From positions 6,796 through 62,742 of the forward strand of contig NZ_LMUW01000104.1 of NCBI RefSeq assembly GCF_009765735.1: a stretch of 55,947 bases of DNA, in the 5' to 3' direction. Numbering within the stretch: position 1 is the stretch's first letter; every line of letters begins with the position of its first letter. This document shows positions 7,072 through 15,043 of the stretch, piece after piece. The translations under genes and the position numbers were made by a program. The notes under the pieces are model-generated. The model saw only the letters and a program-made list of their open reading frames with translations, was not told the origin of the DNA and made no database searches. This stretch comes from Xenophilus sp. L33. Its GTDB lineage: Bacteria; Pseudomonadota; Gammaproteobacteria; Burkholderiales; Burkholderiaceae_C.

Positions 7072-8433
7072 CTAGGCGTGCTGCACGCACTTGTCGTAAA
7101 GGTCCGGCAGGCGCCGCTCCGGGTCGTACTTCGCCTTCAGCTGCGCATAGCTGTCCATGTCGTAGGCGCGGGCGAATTCCTCGCGGCTGTAGAAGCTGTC
7201 CGAGTAGAGCGACTTGATGCCGCCGAGCCGCTCGGCCTCCCGCTCCACCAGACGGTTGAAATGGCCGGGCGCATGCGGCACGCGCGAATCGACCGTGTCC
7301 CAGAAGCCGAAGTTGACGTAGAGCGTGCCCGGCGTCAGCGGATAGAGCGGGAAGCGGCGGCCCGCCTCCACCGCGCGGAACGGGCAGATCCAGACCGGCA
7401 GGATGCCGATCTCGCGCAGCAGGAAGGCCAGGAACTCCGCGGCGTGGCCGATCGGGATGTCGACGTCCTGGATCACTGCCTCCGGATGCCGGCCGCGCCA
7501 CTTCGCCAGCAGGCGGGTCAGGCCGACCCGCTGGTTCCACCGCATGATCCGCGTGTAGGTGCGCGAGTTGAGCCGCTCGCGGCCATACAGCCGCCGCACC
7601 AGCGGATGCTGCGCGAAGACGTTCTTCGAGCACCAGAACCAGTCGGTGTCCCAGCGCCAGAGGTAGTCGGCGGTGCGCAGTTCGTCGACCTCCCGTTCGA
7701 GCAGCGAGCGATAGTAGATCCGCTCGAAACCGTAGTCGCTCGGCGCCACCGCGGCGTCGACGAACTCGGCCAGGCTCAGCACGAAGCGGCCGCCGTCGAA
7801 GACCACGCCGTCAACGAAATCGTGCGGGCCGCCACAGGCCTCGGCCAGCGCGCCGAAGAAGGCCTCGGCGCTCGCATGCCGAAGATGCCGCACCCGCACG
7901 AAGGGCCGCACCGGCAGCGTGCGCAGGCGGATGCGCAGGGCATAGCCGAGCGTGCCGTACGAATTCGGGAAGCCGAAGAAGAGGTCGCGCTGCGGGTTGT
8001 CCGGCGCGCAGCGCAGGATGCGGCCGTCCGGCAGCAGCACGTCGAACTCCAGCATGCTCTCGTGCACCAGGCCATGGCGGAAGGAAGTCGCCTCGATGCC
8101 GACGCCGGCCAGCGCGCCGCCGACCGTGATCGTCTTGAGCTGCGGCACCACGGCCGGCATCAGGCCTTGCGGCAGGCTGGCCGCGACCAGCTGCTCGTAG
8201 GTCGTGAGCCCTTCCACGTCGAGTTGCTGACGCTCCGCGTCGATCGCGATGACGTGATCGAAACCGCCGAGGTCGAGCTGGCGTCGTGGCGCGGCCGCCC
8301 GGTCCCGAAACAGGTTCGAGGTCGACTTGGCGAGACCGAAGGGCGCCTTGTCCGCGCCCGCGACGACCTCGGCCGCCAGCCGCCGCTGCAGCGCCGCCGC
8401 ACGCTCCGGGTAGCTCGCCTCGAGGCTAGGCAT
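7072..8433 (-). CDS. FAD-binding oxidoreductase, BfaA/TmsA-like partner of a lipid methyltransferase
   Basis: The protein is 453 residues: an N-terminal PCMH-type FAD-binding domain (about residues 20-190, with TVGGALAGVGIEATSFRHGLV) and a C-terminal domain like that of DHCR24/delta24-sterol reductases. Its ATG overlaps the end of the upstream CFA-synthase-like gene by 8 bp. In actinobacteria this pair (BfaA-BfaB, also called TmsA-TmsB) makes 10-methyl branched fatty acids: the methyltransferase adds a methylene to an oleoyl chain and the flavoenzyme reduces it. The same two-step role in membrane lipid modification is inferred here. There is no signal peptide, so action at the inner face of the membrane is expected. 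A related flavoprotein role in methylated or furan fatty-acid pathways is an alternative. Confidence 0.78.
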   Translation of the reverse strand: MPSLEASYPERAAALQRRLAAEVVAGADKAPFGLAKSTSNLFRDRAAAPRRQLDLGGFDHVIAIDAERQQLDVEGLTTYEQLVAASLPQGLMPAVVPQLKTITVGGALAGVGIEATSFRHGLVHESMLEFDVLLPDGRILRCAPDNPQRDLFFGFPNSYGTLGYALRIRLRTLPVRPFVRVRHLRHASAEAFFGALAEACGGPHDFVDGVVFDGGRFVLSLAEFVDAAVAPSDYGFERIYYRSLLEREVDELRTADYLWRWDTDWFWCSKNVFAQHPLVRRLYGRERLNSRTYTRIMRWNQRVGLTRLLAKWRGRHPEAVIQDVDIPIGHAAEFLAFLLREIGILPVWICPFRAVEAGRRFPLYPLTPGTLYVNFGFWDTVDSRVPHAPGHFNRLVEREAERLGGIKSLYSDSFYSREEFARAYDMDSYAQLKAKYDPERRLPDLYDKCVQHA

Positions 8434-9631
8434 ACAGGTGCGCCCGGCTCATCGGGTAGTTCTCGCGCGTGACGTTGCCCTTGCTGAAGACGATCTGGAA
8501 CAGGTGCGTGTAGCCGGTGGGCGAACGGAACATCTCGGCGCAACCGACCAGGTAGACCCGCCAGATGCGGCGGAAGCGCTCGTCGAAGCGTCTCGGATCG
8601 ATCGCGTGGATGCGCTCCCAGCCGCGCTCGAAGCGCTCGCTCCAGGCATCGAGCGTGTGCGCGTAGTGGCGGCGCAGGTTCTCGACGTCGACCACCTCGA
8701 GGCCGGCGCGCTCCATCTCGACGATCACGTCGGCCAGCGACGGGATCCAGCCACCGGGGAACACGTGCTTGCGGATGAAGAGCTCGGTGTCGAAGCGGCC
8801 GACATGGCCGATGAAGTGCAGCATGCCGAGGCCGCCCGGCTTGAGGAAGTCGGCATGGGCCTGGACGAACTCGCCCAGCTGGTCGCGCCCGGCGTGCTCC
8901 AGCACGCCGATCGAGACCACCTTGTCGTATGGCATGTCGACGTCGCGCAGGTCGGCGTCGCGCACCGACAGCTGCTGCGACAGCCCGCGCCGGCCGATCT
9001 CGCCGCGCAGCCAGTCGACCTGCTCGGGCGTGTTGTTGACGCCGCAGCCGACCGCGCCGATCGTCTCCTGCGCACGGAACATGAAGCCGCCGAAGCCGCA
9101 GCCGACGTCGACGAAGCGCTCGCCCCGGGCCAGGCGGATCTTGCGGCACACGTGGTCGATCTTGTTGCGCTGCGCCTCCTCGAGTGTGCGCGTGCCTTCG
9201 GGCCAGTAGCCGCAGGTGTACATCATCAGCGGCTCGTCCAGCCACAGGCTGTAGAAGTCGTGGCCGAGGCCGTAGTGGGCGCGTGCGTTGATGCGCGCCT
9301 GCTCGGGGGTCTTGTTCGAGAAGCGAAGCTCGTGCAGCTCGTTCTCGACCTGCAGCAGGGTCTTCATGCGCTGGTTGAAGCCGCCGCTCATCGCGCCCGC
9401 GAGGCCGGCGCCGAGGTCACCCTCGATGTCGATCGACTGGTCGAAGTAGGCCTCGAGCAGGCCCATGTGGCCGCGCATCACGCTCGCCAGCAGCGCGCGG
9501 TCCTTGCGAAAGACGATCTCGAAGGCCGGGTCGCCCACTCCACTGCGATAGCGGCTGCCGTCGGGCAGCCGGACCTCGAAAGGCGCGCGAATGCGCTCGC
9601 CCATCGAATCGACCATGGATTGGACGTTCAT
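8426..9631 (-). CDS. Cyclopropane-fatty-acid-synthase-family SAM methyltransferase (BfaB/TmsB-like)
   Basis: This 401-residue protein has the CFA synthase layout: a variable N-terminal domain followed by a class I SAM-binding domain, with FVDVGCGFGGFMFRA as the glycine-rich SAM motif, GVNNTPEQ and IGVLEHAG. The family block HYGLGHDFYSLWLDEPLMMYTCGYW, seen around residues 145-170, marks substrate-phospholipid enzymes. It overlaps the flavoprotein gene by 8 bp, implying translational coupling. Direct cyclopropane formation is possible, but the partner flavoprotein points to methyl-branched or methylene fatty acids. Confidence 0.87.
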   Translation of the reverse strand: MNVQSMVDSMGERIRAPFEVRLPDGSRYRSGVGDPAFEIVFRKDRALLASVMRGHMGLLEAYFDQSIDIEGDLGAGLAGAMSGGFNQRMKTLLQVENELHELRFSNKTPEQARINARAHYGLGHDFYSLWLDEPLMMYTCGYWPEGTRTLEEAQRNKIDHVCRKIRLARGERFVDVGCGFGGFMFRAQETIGAVGCGVNNTPEQVDWLRGEIGRRGLSQQLSVRDADLRDVDMPYDKVVSIGVLEHAGRDQLGEFVQAHADFLKPGGLGMLHFIGHVGRFDTELFIRKHVFPGGWIPSLADVIVEMERAGLEVVDVENLRRHYAHTLDAWSERFERGWERIHAIDPRRFDERFRRIWRVYLVGCAEMFRSPTGYTHLFQIVFSKGNVTRENYPMSRAHLYA

Positions 9632-9778
9632 CGGTCACTCCAGCCTGGAAGTGTCGGGGCGCCGTCGGAGCGTCGCCCCACGGCCGTTGAAGCCCCGATT
9701 GTTCCAAGTTCCGCAGGACCGCGCTGTCCGCCTGGAACGCGCCGATCGTGTAGGACTCTTTCGTACAGCAGTGAACGA

Positions 9779-10102
9779 TCAGCCGGCCTCGGGCTTCTCG
9801 ATGAAGACCCAGCCGTCGCGCACCGTCGCCGGGTAGACGCGGATCGGTTCCGTCGCCGGGAAGGTCAGCGCCGCACCGGTCTTCAGGCAGAAGCTGCCGC
9901 TGTGCCAGGGGCACTCGATGCGGCCGTCGCTCAGCATGCCGTCGGCCAGCGAGGCCGCGCCGTGGGAGCAGAGGTCGTCGGAGACGTAGAAGGTCTCGCC
10001 GTCGTGGTAGACGGCGAAGGGCGCATGGCCTTCGAGCTCGACACGCAGGGCCTCGCCCTCCTCGATGAAGTCGGTTTCGCACAGGCGCAGTTCGGCGGTC
10101 AT
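9779..10102 (-). CDS. Rieske [2Fe-2S] ferredoxin of an aromatic oxygenase
   Basis: This 107-residue protein has the Rieske motif C45-x-H47 and C64-x2-H67, with the expected spacing. Such ferredoxins carry electrons from a reductase to a ring-hydroxylating oxygenase. It is the last gene of the operon that starts with the oxygenase alpha subunit at 16345. No ferredoxin reductase gene is present in the window, so the reductase must be shared or lie elsewhere. It would correspond to CmtAd in a cumate-type system. Confidence 0.9.
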   Translation of the reverse strand: MTAELRLCETDFIEEGEALRVELEGHAPFAVYHDGETFYVSDDLCSHGAASLADGMLSDGRIECPWHSGSFCLKTGAALTFPATEPIRVYPATVRDGWVFIEKPEAG

Positions 10103-10112
10103 CGTCGTCGCT

Positions 10113-11138
10113 TCAGGTGGGTTCGGTCGCTTCGTTCAACCAGCGGCGCGCATTGCCCGAGCGCAGCGCGGCGAGCGTCGGCGGCGGCAGGCCGAGACCG
10201 TCGAGGCGACCGGCTGGGTCGGTGTCCATGATCGTGAACGGGTAGTCGCTGCCGGCCATGATCTGGCTGCTGCCGAAGACCTGGATCAGCCGCCGGATGG
10301 TGTCGGCGTCGTAGACCAGTTCGTCGTAGAACATGCGGCGCGCGGCCTCGGTGGGGTCGCCGTGCAATGCATCCCGCACCGGCGGCAGGCTGCGCCAGGC
10401 ATGCTGCAGTCGCGGCAGCAAGGCGCTGAGCGAGCCGCCGCCATGGCTGAAGGCGATGCGCAACCCGGGCAGCCTGGCGAAGGTGCCCCCGGTGATCATC
10501 GAGGCCGCCGCCAGGCCGATCTCGCCCGGGAAGGCGAGCACCTGCTCCAGCGCGGCGGGCCCGACCAGCCGGTCCATGCCGCTCGGTCGCAAGGGGTGCA
10601 CGAAGATCGCCGCGCCCCACTCGGCGGCGGCCTCGAAGAAGGGCAGGAAGCGGGCGGCGCCGATGGGCTCGCCCTCGATGTTGCCGGCGATCTCGACGCC
10701 CGCCAGCCCGAGCTGGTGGACCGCATGGTCGAGCTCGGCGATCGCGGCCTTCACGTCCTGCAGCGGCACCGTGCCGAGGCCGACGAAGCGGGTCGGCGCC
10801 TCGTGCACCATCGCCGCGATCGTCTCGTTGAGGTAGCGCGCGAGCACCGCGCCGTCCTCGGCGTCGAGCCAGTACGACAGCAGCTCGGGCATTGGCGACA
10901 GCACCTGGCGGCCGATGCCCTTGGCGTCCATGTCCGCGAGCCGCACGCTGCAGCTCCAGCACTGGTGCGAGACCGTGCGGTAGATCGCACCCGACACCAT
11001 CACGTGCGCATGGCAGGGCTGCTGCGCCGGCACCATCGACGGCCAGGGCGCATTCAGCCGATGGCCGAGGTAGGCCGGGAAGCTCTCCGGCACCACGTGG
11101 GTGTGGACGTCGACCAGGTCCGGGACCGAGGCTTGCAT
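10113..11138 (-). CDS. ACMSD-like amidohydrolase, probable ring-fission-product decarboxylase
   Basis: This protein of 341 residues is an amidohydrolase TIM barrel of the ACMSD group. It has the first metal motif H12-x-H14 (VDVHTHVVPE), a metal-binding HPLRP loop, SHGGG and the final aspartate in GSDYP. Characterised relatives are non-oxidative decarboxylases of carboxylated ring-fission products or aromatic acids (ACMSD, 5-carboxyvanillate and gamma-resorcylate decarboxylases). It sits 3 bp after the hydrolase and 10 bp before the ferredoxin. Within a cumate-like pathway it is well placed to remove the ring carboxyl after extradiol cleavage, a step done by a different protein family (CmtD) in Pseudomonas, as I recall. 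Confidence 0.8.
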   Translation of the reverse strand: MQASVPDLVDVHTHVVPESFPAYLGHRLNAPWPSMVPAQQPCHAHVMVSGAIYRTVSHQCWSCSVRLADMDAKGIGRQVLSPMPELLSYWLDAEDGAVLARYLNETIAAMVHEAPTRFVGLGTVPLQDVKAAIAELDHAVHQLGLAGVEIAGNIEGEPIGAARFLPFFEAAAEWGAAIFVHPLRPSGMDRLVGPAALEQVLAFPGEIGLAAASMITGGTFARLPGLRIAFSHGGGSLSALLPRLQHAWRSLPPVRDALHGDPTEAARRMFYDELVYDADTIRRLIQVFGSSQIMAGSDYPFTIMDTDPAGRLDGLGLPPPTLAALRSGNARRWLNEATEPT

Positions 11139-11141
11139 GGT

Positions 11142-12026
11142 TCAGGCACCCGCGCCGGCAGCGGGCAGCCGGCCGGTGCCGAAGAAGCTGGTGGCCACCT
11201 CGTTGAACTCCGCCGGCACCTCGTACTGCGGCCAATGCGCGGCGTTGCCCTTCATCACGTAGAAGAGGCTGCCCGGCACCTGGGCCGCCGCGGCACGCGC
11301 GGCCTGCAGGTCGTGGATCGGGTTGTCCTCGGTCCACAGGAAGAGCGTCTCGCAGCGCAGTTGGTCGAGCGGGATCAGGAAGTCGTCGTGCCGCTGGATC
11401 ACCGCATTGATCTTCGGCGCGACCCGCCGCGTCTCGGGCGCCAGGTAGATGCGCAGCCGCAGGTCGATCAGCTCCTCGGCCAGCAGGTGGTGGTTGCTCG
11501 GATGCATCAGCCACTGCATGCGCGCGGTCACCGACTCGCGATTCGGCACCGCGTCCACGTTGCGCTTGTTGAGGCCGATGAAGTTCTGCATGTCCTGCTT
11601 GCCCTTCTCCGACACCACCGGGATGCCGCCGGCCGTGTTGAGCATCAGCCGCCGCACCCGCTGCGGGTACTTCGCGGCGAACAGGCCCGACACCCAGCCG
11701 CCGAGCGATTCGCCCGACAGGTGCGCCGACTCGATGTCCAGCGCGTCCATCAGCTCGCCCAGCTGCTCGGCGAAGACCGCCGGGTTGTATTCATCGATCT
11801 TCTTGTCCGACAGGCCGTGGCCCGCGTAGTCGCAGGCGATCACGTGGAAGCGCTCCGACAGCGGCACCAGGTTCTTCGCGTAGGCCTCCAGGTGGCCGTT
11901 CAGCCCGTGCTGCAGCAGGAGCGGCTCCGCGTTGCCGCGGCCGGCCTCGGCGATGCGGATGCGGCCGAAGGTCGGGGTCTGCACGTAGCGGATCTCGGCG
12001 CCGAGAAAGTCAAGCCAGAGGCTCAT
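11142..12026 (-). CDS. Alpha/beta hydrolase, meta-cleavage product C-C hydrolase-like
   Basis: This 294-residue hydrolase has the nucleophile elbow GESLGG (S107), an acid in WTEDNP (D234) and the catalytic histidine in AAHWPQYE (H264). The HG dipeptide in LLLQHG (40-41) forms the oxyanion region. It resembles BphD/CmtE-type hydrolases, which split 2-hydroxy-6-oxo-dienoates into 2-hydroxypentadienoate and a carboxylic acid. The ATG at 12026 has AAGGAG upstream; the longer frame does not. Its place between the cis-diol dehydrogenase/TetR and the putative decarboxylase supports a ring-fission role. Confidence 0.85.
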   Translation of the reverse strand: MSLWLDFLGAEIRYVQTPTFGRIRIAEAGRGNAEPLLLQHGLNGHLEAYAKNLVPLSERFHVIACDYAGHGLSDKKIDEYNPAVFAEQLGELMDALDIESAHLSGESLGGWVSGLFAAKYPQRVRRLMLNTAGGIPVVSEKGKQDMQNFIGLNKRNVDAVPNRESVTARMQWLMHPSNHHLLAEELIDLRLRIYLAPETRRVAPKINAVIQRHDDFLIPLDQLRCETLFLWTEDNPIHDLQAARAAAAQVPGSLFYVMKGNAAHWPQYEVPAEFNEVATSFFGTGRLPAAGAGA

Positions 12027-12090
12027 GGGATGCTCCTTGCGGTGGGTTGCATGGGAAGTCGGCCACCGCGGCATTCCGTCGGGGCGCGAC

Positions 12091-12774
12091 TCAGCCCGGC
12101 GCGGCGGCCTTCGATCGGGTGCGGCGAGCCGGCGGCGGCGCCAGGGTCGACAGGTAGCTCTCGACCATCTCGCGCCACAGCTTGAACAGGCGCTTGAAGC
12201 GCGGCGGATCCTGCTGCCAGAGCCGGCGCACCGCCAGCCCGCGCACGATGCTGAGCGTGAGCCACAGCAGGTCCTCGGCGACCGAGGCCGGCACGCCGGT
12301 GGCGATCAGCGCCTCGACCCAGCGGTGTTCCAGCGGCAGCCGCGCGGCAGCCGAGATGCCGCTCAAGGGGCCGGTCTCGCCGGTGCGGATGCAGCCCTGG
12401 ATCGCCAGGTCCATCGCGATCAGGAACAGCTCGCTGAAGAAGAATTCCTGGCTGTCGACGATCAGCGCATGGATCGCCTCGCCGACCGTGTCGAAGCGAT
12501 GCGCCCGCTCGCGGCCGATCTCGGCGGTGCGCTCGAACACGTGCTCGACCAGCGCCATCACCAGGTCGTCCTTGGACGGGAAGTGGTGCGTCATGGCGCC
12601 GCGCGAGACGCCGGCCGCATCCGCCACGTCCGCCGTGCGAAAGCCCGCGTAGCCCTTGCTCCCCATCACCTCGACCGAGGCGTCGAGCAGCCGGCGGCGG
12701 GTCTCCTCGGTGCGCTCGGCCTGGGTGCGGCGTGTCTTGACCGCGGGTGGGACGGCACTGTCGGATTTCCTCAT
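12091..12774 (-). CDS. TetR-family regulator inside the aromatic operon (CymR-like position)
   Basis: This 227-residue regulator has a TetR helix-turn-helix at about residues 15-65 (FRTADVADAAGVSRGAMTHHF) and a longer C-terminal effector domain. It lies within the operon, between the dehydrogenase and hydrolase genes, rather than divergent from it. A TetR repressor (CymR) controls the cmt genes of Pseudomonas. Its target is probably the palindrome at 16396-16409 in front of the alpha subunit, which gives autoregulation through the whole transcript. Confidence 0.88.
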   Translation of the reverse strand: MRKSDSAVPPAVKTRRTQAERTEETRRRLLDASVEVMGSKGYAGFRTADVADAAGVSRGAMTHHFPSKDDLVMALVEHVFERTAEIGRERAHRFDTVGEAIHALIVDSQEFFFSELFLIAMDLAIQGCIRTGETGPLSGISAAARLPLEHRWVEALIATGVPASVAEDLLWLTLSIVRGLAVRRLWQQDPPRFKRLFKLWREMVESYLSTLAPPPARRTRSKAAAPG

Positions 12775-12813
12775 CGGGAAGGTTCGGTGAAAGGTTGCGA
12801 AGCCCGGATGATT

Positions 12814-13584
12814 TCACAACATGTTGCTCCCGCCGTTGACGCTGATCACCTGCCCTGTCACGAAGGCGGCTTCGCGCGAGGCGAGGTAGGTCACCATCGA
12901 CGACACCTCTTCCATCTCGGCGGTGCGCCGCATCGGGATCACCTCGAGGAAACGTCGGGCCACCTCGGGCTTGTCGCGCAGGAAGGCCTGCATCGGTGGG
13001 CTGTTGACCGCGCAGGGCGCCACCGTGTTGACCGTGATGCCGGCGGTCGCGTATTCGCGCGCCAGGCCGGTGGTGAGGCCGTGCACGCCGCCCTTGGCCG
13101 CGTTGTAGGCCGCGTGGTCGGCCAGGCCGTTGCGCACCGAGTCGGCGCCAAGGTTCACGATGCGGCCGAACCCGGCCGCCAGCATCGGCGGCAGGAAGGC
13201 GCGGGTGCACCACAGCGTGGTCCAGAGGTTGCGGTCGATGGTGGCGCGCAGGGTGTCCGGCGTGTGGCTCAGGAAGGGCAGGATGACGCCGCCGCCGGCG
13301 TTGTTGACCAGCACCTGCGCATCGCCGAAGGCCTTCTGCGTGGCCGCGAGCAGCGCCAGCGCGCCGTCCTCCCTCGACAGGTCGCCGGCCGCGCCGACCG
13401 CGGCGCCGGGATGCCGCGCGTTCAAGGCGGCGACCTCGACCTCGAGCTGCGCGCCGTCGGCATCGGCCAGCACCACGCGCGCGCCTTCGCGGGCGAAGGC
13501 TTCGGCGATCGCCGCGCCGATGCTGCGGGCCGCGCCTGTCACGACCACGACCTGGCCTTCGAATCGGATGGAAGAGGGGTTCAT
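12814..13584 (-). CDS. SDR, probable cis-dihydrodiol (carboxylate) dehydrogenase
   Basis: The protein has 256 residues and the classical short-chain dehydrogenase features: TGAARSIG nucleotide motif, NNAG, and the YNAAK active-site pair. The C-terminal SVNGGSNM is typical of the SDR family. Lying just after the oxygenase beta subunit (7-bp gap), it most likely oxidises the cis-dihydrodiol carboxylate to a catechol carboxylate with NAD, as CmtB does for 2,3-dihydroxy-2,3-dihydro-p-cumate. Confidence 0.87.
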   Translation of the reverse strand: MNPSSIRFEGQVVVVTGAARSIGAAIAEAFAREGARVVLADADGAQLEVEVAALNARHPGAAVGAAGDLSREDGALALLAATQKAFGDAQVLVNNAGGGVILPFLSHTPDTLRATIDRNLWTTLWCTRAFLPPMLAAGFGRIVNLGADSVRNGLADHAAYNAAKGGVHGLTTGLAREYATAGITVNTVAPCAVNSPPMQAFLRDKPEVARRFLEVIPMRRTAEMEEVSSMVTYLASREAAFVTGQVISVNGGSNML

Positions 13585-13591
13585 CGCCGGC

Positions 13592-14095
13592 TCAAAGAAG
13601 AATGCTGACCCGGCCGTGCGGCCGCAACGCGTCCATGTCGAGCATGGAACGCTTCTCGCGGATGCGCAGCCGCGGCGAGCCGTCGTCGCCCGGGTCGATC
13701 GCCAGCCGGTAGCGGTAGCTGCCGACGTAGAGGTCGGCGACGCCGTGCTTGAAGCGGTGCACCGCGAAGGCGGCCGACACTTCGAGCTCCTCGGCCTCGC
13801 GCTTGTCGATGAGCACGTTGCTCACCATGTGCCGGGTGCGCGAGCGCGGCCATTCGACGTGCGCCGACTTCTTCGACAGGCGCAGCACCCGCTCGCGCAG
13901 GCGGGCGCGGTCGTCGGCGATGTAGAAGAGCGTGTTGTCGGGGTCGGCATCGATGCCGCTGCCGATGGTCGGCACGTGGTAGACCGCGTCCTCGGTGAAG
14001 AGCGCCAGCCAGTCGTCGAGCTGCCAGCGGTCGAGCATCGCGGCTTCTCGGAAGAGGAATTCCTCGACGTCGCTGCGGGTGACGATCGGTGCCAT
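13592..14095 (-). CDS. Ring-hydroxylating oxygenase beta (small) subunit
   Basis: This 167-residue protein belongs to the SnoaL/NTF2-like beta subunits of Rieske oxygenases. It has the N-terminal FLFREAAMLDRWQLDDWLALF and the RTRHMVSNV block common to benzoate/cumate-type beta subunits. It would stabilise an alpha3beta3 hexamer. It starts 3 bp after the extradiol dioxygenase gene, so alpha and beta are separated by a ring-cleavage gene, as in cmtAb-cmtC-cmtAc. Confidence 0.9.
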   Translation of the reverse strand: MAPIVTRSDVEEFLFREAAMLDRWQLDDWLALFTEDAVYHVPTIGSGIDADPDNTLFYIADDRARLRERVLRLSKKSAHVEWPRSRTRHMVSNVLIDKREAEELEVSAAFAVHRFKHGVADLYVGSYRYRLAIDPGDDGSPRLRIREKRSMLDMDALRPHGRVSILL

Positions 14096-14098
14096 GGC

Positions 14099-14998
14099 TC
14101 AGGAATCCGCCGCTTCGACCGCGCCGACCTGCGCGAAGCCGGGCTGCGGCATGCCGCCCCAGCTGTCGAGGATCTCCGGGCGCATCGGCAGGTCGCGCGC
14201 CGGGCGCGGGCTGTCTTCCGGGAACTCCTCCATGCCGAAGCTGTATTCGGCGGTGAGCCGGTCCGGGTCGAGGTAGTACAGGAAGATCGAGTTCGAGATG
14301 TCGTGCCGGCCCGGCCCGTAGACGATGTCGACGCCGGCCTTCTTCATGCGGTTGATCGCGCGGCCGACGTCGTCGACGTCGGTGACCATGAAGTTCACGT
14401 GATGCAGCCCGTCGCTGTCGCCGCGGGCGACGCCGAAGCTGTGGTGGTACGGGTTCGGGAAGCAGCGCAGGAAGGACACCTGGTCGCCGAAGTGGTCCGA
14501 CACGCGGAAGTTCAGCTGCTCGGTCAAGGTGCGCAGCACCGCGTCGCGCTGCGCGCACTTCACCACAACGTGGCCGAGCCGGGCGATCTTCGCGACCGTC
14601 GGCAGGAACGGACCGCCGGCCTTCTCCATGCGGGCATAGAACTCGAAGTGAAGGCTGCTGTCCGGGATGCGGAAGCGCAGGGTGCGGCCTTGGCGCAGTC
14701 GCGCGGTCTCTTCCGCCGACGCCTCGGCCAGCGGCCAGCCCAGTCCCTTCAGGTAGGCGGCCGCGCGTTCGAGGTCGTCTTCCGACTCCAACTCGAAGGC
14801 CATGCGCTTGATGCCCGGCTGCCCGGAGCGGTAGAGCGCCAGGTTGTGATGGTCGTCGCTGCAGCGCAGGAAGGCGACGTCGCGGTCCTGCTCGACCAGT
14901 TGCAGGCCGACCAGGTCGCGGTAGAAGTGCACCGAGCGATCCAGGTCGCCGACGTTGAGTGCCACGTAGCCGGGCTTGCGGTAGCGGAAGGGGGCCAT
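14099..14998 (-). CDS. Type I extradiol (VOC) ring-cleavage dioxygenase
   Basis: This 299-residue protein has two VOC domains. The C-terminal one carries the iron ligands H143 (LGHVVVK), H199 or H200 (GLHHVNF) and E251 (TAEYS), which match the 2-His-1-carboxylate triad of catechol 2,3-dioxygenases. It should cleave a catechol-type ring at the meta position. Its location between the oxygenase alpha and beta genes mirrors CmtC, the 2,3-dihydroxy-p-cumate 3,4-dioxygenase. The exact side chain accepted is not visible. Confidence 0.9.
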   Translation of the reverse strand: MAPFRYRKPGYVALNVGDLDRSVHFYRDLVGLQLVEQDRDVAFLRCSDDHHNLALYRSGQPGIKRMAFELESEDDLERAAAYLKGLGWPLAEASAEETARLRQGRTLRFRIPDSSLHFEFYARMEKAGGPFLPTVAKIARLGHVVVKCAQRDAVLRTLTEQLNFRVSDHFGDQVSFLRCFPNPYHHSFGVARGDSDGLHHVNFMVTDVDDVGRAINRMKKAGVDIVYGPGRHDISNSIFLYYLDPDRLTAEYSFGMEEFPEDSPRPARDLPMRPEILDSWGGMPQPGFAQVGAVEAADS

Positions 14999-15043
14999 GT
15001 CGTTCGACTCCTTGTCGGGCGTTCGGGTGTCGGGTGCGGCCGT

